Of a stretch of 64,000 bases of DNA, positions 8,170 to 14,895 are shown piece by piece. The stretch covers positions 2,675,001 to 2,739,000 of the forward strand of contig NZ_CP121354.1 in the NCBI RefSeq assembly GCF_029674545.1. Reading direction: 5' to 3'. The first letter of the stretch is position 1, and each line of letters opens with the position of its first letter. The translations under genes were made by a program, and so were the position numbers. Under the pieces are notes generated by a model, which saw only the letters and a list, made by a program, of their open reading frames with translations, did no database searches and was not told where the DNA came from. The stretch comes from Mesorhizobium sp. WSM4904. Its GTDB lineage: Bacteria > Pseudomonadota > Alphaproteobacteria > Rhizobiales > Rhizobiaceae.

Positions 8170-9105
8170 ATGTCGCGTATGAAATCTTCCGTCGCCGGCC
8201 TCGGCCTGGCGGCGCTTCTGTCCACGACCGCCGCCTATGCCGGCGACCCGGCGAGCTGCAAGGCCGTGCGCCTGTCCGATGTCGGCTGGACCGACATTCA
8301 GGCGACCACGGGGCTGGCCTCGGTGCTGCTCACCGCGCTCGGCTACGAGCCGCAGGTGATCCAGCTTTCGGTGCCGGTCACCATGGCTTCGCTGAAGAAC
8401 AAGGACCTCGACGTCTTCCTCGGCAACTGGATGCCGTCGATGACCAACGACATCAAGGACTACACCGCCGACGGCTCGGTCGAGACGATCAGCACCAATC
8501 TGACCGGCGCCGGCTACGGCATCGTCGTGCCGACCTATGTCGCCGACGCCGGCGTCAAGACGCTGACCGATCTCGGCAAGTTCAAGGACAAGTTCAACGG
8601 CAAGATCTACGGCATCGAGGCCGGCAATGACGGCAACCGCATCATCCTCGACATGATCAAGAACCCGGCCGACAACCTCGCCGGCTTCGAGCTGGTCGAA
8701 TCGTCGGAGGCCGGCATGCTGACGCAGGCCGAGCAGTCGATGAAGAACAATGAGTGGATCGCCTTCCTCGGCTGGACGCCGCATCCGGTGATGGGCGCCA
8801 TGAAGATCACCTATCTCGACGGCATGGGCGACAGCGGCTTCGGCGCCGCTACCGTCTACACCAATGTGCGCAAGGGCTACACCACCGAGTGCCCCAATGC
8901 CGGCAAGTTCATCGCCAACCTGAAGTTCAATCTCGACATGGAAGGCGAGATGATGGATGCGATCCTCAAGGGCGGCGACGCCCAGACGGTCGCGACCGAC
9001 TGGCTGAAGAAGCATCCGGACGCGATCACTCCCTGGATTTCCGGCGTGACCACCTTCGACGGCGGCGATGCCGCCGCGGCCATCAAGACCGCGCTCGGGA
9101 GCTGA
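8170..9105 (+). CDS. choX: choline ABC transporter substrate-binding protein
   Basis: A 311-aa periplasmic binding protein (OpuAC/ProX type). The N-terminus is a signal peptide with a hydrophobic core (VAGLGLAALLSTTAAYA), cleaved before GDPASC. The body has features of choline/betaine binders, including the aromatic-rich stretch LGNWMPSMTND and WIAFLGWTPHPVMG, whose Trp residues would form the cage for the trimethylammonium group. I use the ATG at 8170, with gggag seven bases upstream; an in-frame TTG at 8167 is less well placed. It is the first gene of choXWV, followed by a strong hairpin at 9134-9168. Choline rather than betaine specificity is inferred from similarity to rhizobial ChoX. Confidence 0.92.
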   Translation: MSRMKSSVAGLGLAALLSTTAAYAGDPASCKAVRLSDVGWTDIQATTGLASVLLTALGYEPQVIQLSVPVTMASLKNKDLDVFLGNWMPSMTNDIKDYTADGSVETISTNLTGAGYGIVVPTYVADAGVKTLTDLGKFKDKFNGKIYGIEAGNDGNRIILDMIKNPADNLAGFELVESSEAGMLTQAEQSMKNNEWIAFLGWTPHPVMGAMKITYLDGMGDSGFGAATVYTNVRKGYTTECPNAGKFIANLKFNLDMEGEMMDAILKGGDAQTVATDWLKKHPDAITPWISGVTTFDGGDAAAAIKTALGS

Positions 9106-9133
9106 GCCGGCTTTGAGTCCGGCATGATCTCCG

Positions 9134-9168
9134 AAAAAGGGCAGCCACTGGAAAAGGCTGCCCTTTTT
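9134..9168 (+). terminator. hairpin with U-run between choX and choW
   Basis: Perfect 13-bp arms (9134-9146 and 9156-9168) around a 9-base loop. The GC core gggcagcc/ggctgccc is flanked by an A-run and a T-run, so it has the form of a bidirectional intrinsic terminator. Because it lies within an operon, it probably makes choX mRNA more abundant than choWV mRNA, a common pattern for binding-protein genes. Confidence 0.85.
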
Positions 9169-9170
9169 CT

Positions 9171-9273
9171 TAAAGCGCCGCGCTGAAACGGGTTCAAGCG
9201 ACGCGCTTTAAGTCTCTGTTTTTGCGCATGTCATTTTCCCAAAACCGCCGCACGCTTTTGGGTGACATGCATT
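9171..9273. repeat. structured intergenic repeat, family A copy 1
   Basis: Two adjacent stem-loops: aaagcgc near 9173 pairs with gcgcttt near 9204-9210, and gcatgtcat near 9226 pairs with gtgacatgc near 9263-9271, with cccaaaa/ttttggg inside. The same arrangement recurs at 36465-36569 and, shortened, at 52245-52332. It lies between choX and choW. Confidence 0.8.
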
Positions 9274-9325
9274 AAGCTGCGAGACAATGACCGTACGGCA
9301 AGTGCGGCGAAACCGAGAGGGGAAG

Positions 9326-10180
9326 ATGGATCCGATATCGAAATTCCTTACTGACTACAAAATCCCGATCGGGCCATGGGGCAAGGCCTTCTTCGGCTTC
9401 CTCACCGACAATTTCGATACCGTCTTTCGGGCGTTCTCAAACGGCCTGAATTTCATCCTCGACGGGGCGGTGGACCTCCTGCTGATGGTGCCGCCGGTGC
9501 TGCTGGCGCTGGTCATCGCCCTCGTCGCTTGGCTGTTGCAGCGCTCGCGGCCGCTCGCCATCGGCGTCTTCATCGGCCTGATCTTCATCATCAACCAGAA
9601 CCTCTGGAAGCAGACGGTGCAGACGCTGGTGCTGGTGGTCGCGGCAGCCGCCATGGCCATGGCGATCGGCGTGCCGCTCGGCATCTGGGCCGCGCACAAG
9701 CCGAAGGTCTACCGCGTCATGCTGCCGGTGCTCGACCTGATGCAGACGCTGCCGACCTTCGTCTACCTGATCCCGGTTCTGACGCTGTTCGGGCTCGGCA
9801 ACGCACCCGGCCTTATCGTCACCATCATCTTCGTCATCCCGACCGCAGTACGACTCACCCACCTCGGCGTGGTTTCGGTGCCCACGGCGATCATCGAGGC
9901 GGGTGAGGCGTTTGGTGCCACCAAACGCCAGCTCCTATGGAAGGTGGAGCTGCCGTCGGCGCTGCCGACGATCATGGCGGGGCTGACGCAATCGATCATG
10001 CTGTCGCTGTCGATGGTGGTGTTCGCGGCGCTCATCGGCGCCGGCGGCCTCGGCACCGAAATCAACCGCGCGCTCGGCTCCCGCCGCATCGACCTCGGAC
10101 TTGAGGCCGGCCTCGCAATCGTCGTGCTCGCCATCGTGCTCGACCGGATGACGCGCATCGGCGTGGGAGGCAAGAAATGA
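9326..10180 (+). CDS. choW: choline ABC transporter permease
   Basis: A 284-aa inner-membrane permease of the ProW/OpuAB family with six or more hydrophobic segments (roughly residues 45-65, 75-90, 97-120, 137-160, 170-190 and 230-270). The EAA loop that contacts the ATPase is visible as EAGEAFGATKRQLLWKVELP. The start is the ATG at 9326 behind gagagggga; a longer frame from 9287 adds only an unconvincing basic stretch. The stop overlaps the choV start by four bases (ATGA), so translation is coupled. It carries choline delivered by ChoX across the membrane. Confidence 0.93.
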   Translation: MDPISKFLTDYKIPIGPWGKAFFGFLTDNFDTVFRAFSNGLNFILDGAVDLLLMVPPVLLALVIALVAWLLQRSRPLAIGVFIGLIFIINQNLWKQTVQTLVLVVAAAAMAMAIGVPLGIWAAHKPKVYRVMLPVLDLMQTLPTFVYLIPVLTLFGLGNAPGLIVTIIFVIPTAVRLTHLGVVSVPTAIIEAGEAFGATKRQLLWKVELPSALPTIMAGLTQSIMLSLSMVVFAALIGAGGLGTEINRALGSRRIDLGLEAGLAIVVLAIVLDRMTRIGVGGKK

Positions 10181-11358
10181 CCGTCGCGGTTGACTTCAGG
10201 AATGTCGATATCGTCTTCGGCGCCGATCAGGCCGGTTCGCTTGCGCTGATCGACAAAGGCGCCACCCGCGCCGAAATCCTCGAGAAGACCGGCAACGTGC
10301 TGGGCTGCGCCGGGGCCAATCTCACGGTGAATGAAGGCGAGATTTCCGTGCTGATGGGCCTGTCGGGCTCCGGCAAGTCGACGCTGCTCAGAGCCGTCAA
10401 CCGGCTCAACGTCGTGTCGCGGGGACAGGTGTTGGTCAATGACGGCGACCGCACCGTCGATGTCGTGACCTGCGACGAAGCGACCTTGCGGCGGCTGCGC
10501 CAGAAGCAGGTGGCGATGGTGTTCCAGCAGTTTGGCCTGCTTCCGTGGCGCACCGTCGAGGAAAATGTCGGCTTCGGCCTCGAGCTTGCCGGCGTGCCCG
10601 ATGCCGAGCGCAAGGCGCGGGTCCAGAAACAGCTGCAACTCGTCCATCTCGACCAATGGTCGAAGAAATACGCGCATGAGCTTTCGGGCGGCATGCAGCA
10701 GCGCGTCGGCTTGGCGCGTGCCTTCGCCACCGAGGCGCCGATCCTGCTGATGGACGAGCCGTTCTCGGCGCTCGACCCGCTGATCCGCACCAAGCTGCAG
10801 GACGAGCTCCTGCAGCTCCAGGCGGAGCTGAAGAAGACCATCATCTTCGTCAGTCACGACCTCGAGGAGGCGCTGAAGATCGGCAGCCACATCACCATCA
10901 TGGAAGGCGGCCGCATCGTGCAGACCGGCGCGCCGGAGGACATTGTGCTGCGTCCGGCCAACGACTATGTCCGCGACTTCATCGCCAACGTGAACCCGCT
11001 TTCGGTGCTGACGGCGTGGAACGTGATGCGCGACCGTCGCGATCTGGAACAGGGCGAAGACGGCTGGGTGTGGCTCGACCGGCGCAAGACGACGCGCTTC
11101 AAGATCGACGAGCATGGCCTGGTGGCGGCGGCCGAACGCGACGGGAAGCCGGCGGTATGGGTGTCCTGTGCCGATGTCGAGCGCCAACCGGAGGAAGGGG
11201 CGCAGGTATTCTGGGCCAATCCCGGCACGCCGCTGAAGACGGTGATGCTGGCCATGCATCGTTCGCAGACCGCCCCGGTGGCACTCTTCGACGAAGGCTC
11301 GCGCTTCGTCGGCGCGATCGGCATCCGGGACGTGCTGAGCGCGGTGCTCAGGCGGTAG
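10177..11358 (+). CDS. choV: choline ABC transporter ATP-binding protein
   Basis: A 393-aa ATPase of the ProV/OpuAA type. Walker A is GLSGSGKST, the ABC signature is LSGGMQQRVGLARA, Walker B is ILLMDEPFSALDPL, and the switch His is in FVSHDLEEA. A C-terminal extension of about 120 residues past the nucleotide-binding domain (from VNPLSVLTAW onward) is typical of betaine/choline ATPases, where a CBS-like region senses ionic strength; here it looks divergent. It overlaps choW by ATGA and is the last gene of the operon; the next gene, an autotransporter, starts 107 bp later. Confidence 0.93.
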   Translation: MTVAVDFRNVDIVFGADQAGSLALIDKGATRAEILEKTGNVLGCAGANLTVNEGEISVLMGLSGSGKSTLLRAVNRLNVVSRGQVLVNDGDRTVDVVTCDEATLRRLRQKQVAMVFQQFGLLPWRTVEENVGFGLELAGVPDAERKARVQKQLQLVHLDQWSKKYAHELSGGMQQRVGLARAFATEAPILLMDEPFSALDPLIRTKLQDELLQLQAELKKTIIFVSHDLEEALKIGSHITIMEGGRIVQTGAPEDIVLRPANDYVRDFIANVNPLSVLTAWNVMRDRRDLEQGEDGWVWLDRRKTTRFKIDEHGLVAAAERDGKPAVWVSCADVERQPEEGAQVFWANPGTPLKTVMLAMHRSQTAPVALFDEGSRFVGAIGIRDVLSAVLRR

Positions 11359-11465
11359 GCATTTTTCGCACGCGTCCAAACAGAAGTTTGGGCGCCGCCT
11401 CAGGCTTGTTTTTCGCGTTCGCCGAGCGCAGAATCCTTTCGTTGCGTGCCCATGCGCCAAGGGGG

Positions 11466-13499
11466 GTGATACCGACGTCGCATAGAGGGCTTTCCGGCGC
11501 GATCGCGCTGTCCAGTCTCGCCGCGGTCTCGCTTGGAAGCGGCACGGCGCTTTCCCAAAGTTTTGTCATCGGCAGTGGCACGACGGTCGGCCAGCAGACA
11601 ATGACCGGCGCGGGCGAAACCGGCGTCGTCAGCCCAGCGGGAGCGATCGAAACATCTGGCGCCGGCATCGATGCGGTTCGGATGTTCGGCCCGGCGCAGA
11701 CGTTCACCAACCATGGTCTGGTCGAAACGTCGGGCGGCGGCGCCATCAATGTGAACTCACAGGGCCTGGACGCGACGATCCTGAACGACGGCACCATCCT
11801 GGCAATAGGCGATGCATCGATCGGCATCCTGTCCGCGAGCGGCAACGCGCATATCGTCAACAACGGCACGATAGAAGCGCTGGGTGTCGCCACTTACGGC
11901 ATCATCAGCAACGCGCCCGGCGGGCGTGTGGACAATCACGGCTTCATCGGCGTTGCCGGCACGGCGGCCGCGGGCATTATCGGCGCCGGGCCGGACCTGA
12001 TGGTTTCCAACAGTGGTTCGATCGAGGCTTTTGGCATCGCCGCAGCCGGGATCATCTGGCAGAATGACGGCCTGCGGGTGGACAATTCCGGCTCGATCAC
12101 CGTGTCCGGTTTGGCCTCCATCGGCATTGGCGCCGGCGGCAGCGATGCCGCCATCGTCAACAGCGGCGCCGTCGGCGTTTCCGGCACGGGCGCGACAGGA
12201 ATCGGGACCCTGTTCGGCAATGCCACGATCACCAATTCCGGCTCGGTCGTCGTCGACGGCGTGAGCGCAGTGGGCATCGCCGCGCTGGGCAGCAATTCCG
12301 TCATCACCAATTCCGGCCGCGCCCTCAGCGACCAGAGCGCCGCAATCTTCTTCGGCGCGCCCGGCGCCACGCTCAATCTTTTGGGCGGGACGGCCATACA
12401 GGGACCGATCGTTTTCTCCGGCGGCGACAACACCGTGAGCTTCGGCCCCGCGCTGAACGCTGTCATGAGCTTCGCCGGATCCGGCCTGCCGCAGACCATT
12501 CTGACCGGCGGCAGGCCGTTCGTGACGAGCGGCGACAGCGTGGCGGTGGTCGACATCACCGGGTTTGCGAGCAGCGCGCCACTGATCCAAGATCTTGCCG
12601 ATGCCATAGCCGAGGTCGTCGAAGCGCGCATGCCCGATCCGAACGGCGAGATATTCGCGCCGCATAACGGTCAGGACGCCTGGATCTCCACGTTTGGCGC
12701 GATACGCTCCCAGGGCGGCTCCGGCGCGTCGGCCGGATTCAGCGAGGCGCTGGGCGGCGCCGTCGCCGGTGCCGAGAGGCGCTCGGGCGACGGCTTCCTG
12801 GGCGGTGTGCTTCTGGGAGGCGCTGCCGGATCGACAGAGGTCGACGACGACGCGCAGGAGATCGTCCATCGCAGCGTGTTTGCGGGCGGCTATCTGGGCT
12901 ACGACGGAGGCGCGCATTTTGCCGAGGCGACGTTCGTTGCCGGCGTGCTTGAGGAGCGGAGCCGCCGCCGTGTCGCGAACAACCTGGTGCTCGGCGTCGA
13001 GACGGCGCGCGCCGATTTCAACGGCGTCTTCGTCAGCCCTTCGGTCACGCTCGGCATGCGGCTGCCGATCGCGGCCGGCACGCTGATGCCGAGCGTTCGG
13101 CTGCGTTACGTGGGACTGTTCGTCGACGATTACGCGGAGACCGGTTCGGACGGCGATCTCGCGGTCTCGCGGCGCGACGTCAACGTGTTCGATGCGCGCG
13201 GCCAGCTCGCGCTGGCTTTGGCCCCCGTCCGCACGCGGAGCCAGAAATGGCAAACCACCCTTCGCGCCGGGATCGATGCGATAGCGCAAGACAGCGACGA
13301 CCTGTCGGCGACGCTTCTCGGCCAGGACATCTCTTTTGCCGCCGGCGGCAGAAAGACGGTGCTGCGCGGCTTTGCCGGCGCGGACGTCGCGGCGGAGGTG
13401 GGCGCCGGCATGACCCTGAACGCCGGCTTCGAGGCCGGTTACGGCAGTGACGATGCCTTCACCATCCGGGGCCAAGCGCGCCTCAGCAAGGCTTTCTGA
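11466..13499 (+). CDS. autotransporter with 25-residue beta-helix repeats
   Basis: A type V secretion protein of about 677 residues. I start it at the GTG at 11466 because it yields a good signal peptide (MIPTSHRGLSGAIALSSLAA, cleaved near LSQ); the frame extends back to 11016 only by overlapping choV. A passenger follows, with nine consecutive 25-residue units at residues 80-304 of the form (V/I)xNxG(S/T)I-x-G-x-GI. About 405 to the end is the outer-membrane beta-barrel, beginning DAWISTFGAIRSQGG and ending in Phe (RLSKAF), the usual C-terminal barrel signal. The SD-like aaggggg abuts the start codon, so the exact start is the weakest part. The role is probably a surface adhesin or a short-range secreted passenger; no protease motif is seen. 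Confidence 0.82.
   Translation: MIPTSHRGLSGAIALSSLAAVSLGSGTALSQSFVIGSGTTVGQQTMTGAGETGVVSPAGAIETSGAGIDAVRMFGPAQTFTNHGLVETSGGGAINVNSQGLDATILNDGTILAIGDASIGILSASGNAHIVNNGTIEALGVATYGIISNAPGGRVDNHGFIGVAGTAAAGIIGAGPDLMVSNSGSIEAFGIAAAGIIWQNDGLRVDNSGSITVSGLASIGIGAGGSDAAIVNSGAVGVSGTGATGIGTLFGNATITNSGSVVVDGVSAVGIAALGSNSVITNSGRALSDQSAAIFFGAPGATLNLLGGTAIQGPIVFSGGDNTVSFGPALNAVMSFAGSGLPQTILTGGRPFVTSGDSVAVVDITGFASSAPLIQDLADAIAEVVEARMPDPNGEIFAPHNGQDAWISTFGAIRSQGGSGASAGFSEALGGAVAGAERRSGDGFLGGVLLGGAAGSTEVDDDAQEIVHRSVFAGGYLGYDGGAHFAEATFVAGVLEERSRRRVANNLVLGVETARADFNGVFVSPSVTLGMRLPIAAGTLMPSVRLRYVGLFVDDYAETGSDGDLAVSRRDVNVFDARGQLALALAPVRTRSQKWQTTLRAGIDAIAQDSDDLSATLLGQDISFAAGGRKTVLRGFAGADVAAEVGAGMTLNAGFEAGYGSDDAFTIRGQARLSKAF
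11703..12377 (+). repeat. nine in-frame 75-bp units coding 25-residue repeats
   Basis: The units begin at FTNHG, ILNDG, IVNNG, VDNHG, VSNSG, VDNSG, IVNSG, ITNSG and ITNSG, each exactly 25 codons apart, starting at 11703, 11778, 11853 and so on. The DNA copies have diverged considerably, while the period is kept without a single insertion. The last unit is degenerate after the first few residues. Confidence 0.88.
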
Positions 13500-13604
13500 G
13501 GGACGAATCTCGGCACGACATTGATGGTTTTCATCTCGTGGCTCTGGGAAGGTCGTCTACCGGAACATATATTTTTCGAAATCCATTCCGATTCCAGTCA
13601 CCGA

Positions 13605-13624
13605 TGCAGTAGAATATTACTGCA
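13605..13624. promoter_or_regulatory. perfect inverted repeat upstream of the persulfide dioxygenase
   Basis: TGCAGTA-gaatat-TACTGCA: 7-bp perfect arms with a 6-bp AT-rich spacer, 49 bp before the start codon at 13673. The size and placement fit an operator for a dimeric helix-turn-helix repressor. No regulator gene is adjacent, so the binding protein is unknown. Confidence 0.55.
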
Positions 13625-13672
13625 AGCGCGCGCATGACGTGCGCGATGCGAAAACGCAGCGGGGTAGCAAAA

Positions 13673-14710
13673 ATGATCTTCCGCCAGCTCTTCGATTCCG
13701 TTTCCGGCACCTATTCCTATCTGCTCGCCAGCCGGCGCGGCGGCGAGGCGCTGATCATCGATCCGGTGCTGGAGAAGGTCGAGCGCTACCTGCAGCTGGT
13801 CAACGAGCTCGACCTCAGGCTGGTGAAGGCGGTCGACACGCATCTCCATGCCGACCACATCACCGGTCTCGGCGCGCTGCGCGACAAGACGCATTGCGTC
13901 ACTGTGATGGGCGAGCAGACCAAGGCCGACGTCGTCTCGATGCGGCTTGCCGACGGCGACAAGCTTGCCATCGAGGGATTGGCGCTCGACGTCATCTACA
14001 CGCCCGGCCACACCGACGATTCCTACAGCTTCATGCTGCCGGACCGGGTCTTCACCGGCGACACGCTTCTCATCCGAGGCACCGGCCGCACCGACTTCCA
14101 GAACGGCGATCCGCGCCTGCAATACGAGTCGATCTTCGGCCGTCTGCTCAAGCTTCCCGACGAGACGCTGATCTTCCCGGCGCACGACTACAAGGGCGAG
14201 ACCGTGTCGACGATCGGCGAGGAAAAGGCCTTCAACCCGCGCCTACAGGTGAAGTCCGTCGACGAGTATGTCGACATCATGAACAATCTGAAGCTGTCCA
14301 ATCCGAAGATGATGGACGTGGCCGTGCCGGCCAACATGCGGGTGGGGCTGCATCAGGACGACATCGCCAGCCGCGGCTGGTCGTTGACAGCCGAGGAGGC
14401 GCTGGCGCTGGTCGGGCGGCCCGATGTGGCGCTGATCGATCTGCGCGAGCAATCCGAACGGGAACGCCATGGCGTCATCCCCGGCGCGATACATCTGCCC
14501 TACGCGCGGCTGCAGGAGAACATCGCTCCTGGCGGCATGCTGCATGAGCTGGCGAAATCGACCAGCAGGCAGATCCTGTTCTACTGCGCCTTCGGCGAGC
14601 GCTCGGCGATGGCCGTGCAGGCGGCGCAGGATGTCGGGATTTCGAGTGCCCGCCACATACAGGGCGGCATCGATGCGTGGCGGAAGGCCAGCGGCCCGCT
14701 GATGCACTAG
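13673..14710 (+). CDS. persulfide dioxygenase-rhodanese fusion (metallo-beta-lactamase fold)
   Basis: A 345-aa two-domain protein for sulfide/persulfide detoxification. The N-terminal metallo-beta-lactamase domain resembles ETHE1: HLHADH (H57, H59, D61, H62), PGHTDDS (H113), FTGDTLL (D130) and FPAHDYKG (H171) are the metal ligands, with a single-iron dioxygenase expected. The C-terminal rhodanese domain (about 240-340) carries the catalytic Cys in YCAFGERS (C305), and would move sulfane sulfur. The ATG at 13673 is preceded by gggg; the frame extends to an upstream ATG at 13634, which is possible but lacks similarity. Such fusions are known in bacteria as PRF proteins. The gene is monocistronic, with a palindromic candidate operator at 13605-13624. 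Confidence 0.9.
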   Translation: MIFRQLFDSVSGTYSYLLASRRGGEALIIDPVLEKVERYLQLVNELDLRLVKAVDTHLHADHITGLGALRDKTHCVTVMGEQTKADVVSMRLADGDKLAIEGLALDVIYTPGHTDDSYSFMLPDRVFTGDTLLIRGTGRTDFQNGDPRLQYESIFGRLLKLPDETLIFPAHDYKGETVSTIGEEKAFNPRLQVKSVDEYVDIMNNLKLSNPKMMDVAVPANMRVGLHQDDIASRGWSLTAEEALALVGRPDVALIDLREQSERERHGVIPGAIHLPYARLQENIAPGGMLHELAKSTSRQILFYCAFGERSAMAVQAAQDVGISSARHIQGGIDAWRKASGPLMH

Positions 14711-14711
14711 C

Positions 14712-14895
14712 CATGTTGATATTCAGGTGATGCCGGCCTGCAAATGCCGGTTTCCTGCGCTTCCGGTGCTCACGTACTTGAAGTACGCTCCGCTCCGGTT
14801 CTCGGAAACCAACATTTTCGGCCCGGCCTGACCTGAATCTCAACATGCCTAAGGTGTGCCAATATTGAGCTGATGTCGGCCTGCAATGGCCGGGC
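14712..14895. repeat. intergenic repeat, family B, with 3' partial copy
   Basis: The ends of 14712-14847 are inverted repeats of about 27 bp (catgttgatattcaggt versus acctgaatctcaacatg). Between them lies the palindromic block acgtacttgaagtacgc. A partial copy of the left arm (ttgagctgatgtcggcctgc) follows at 14866-14885, ending directly before the stop codon of the SARP gene. Similar blocks are, to my knowledge, scattered through Mesorhizobium genomes. Confidence 0.75.

Noticed and set aside
9763..11460. A 565-aa open frame on the minus strand over choW and choV
   Set aside because: Antisense of two ABC transporter genes with clear motifs; no domain is recognisable.
11757..13475. A 572-aa open frame on the minus strand over the autotransporter
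   Set aside because: The plus strand has a signal peptide, regular 25-residue repeats and a C-terminal barrel; the minus frame is a shadow.
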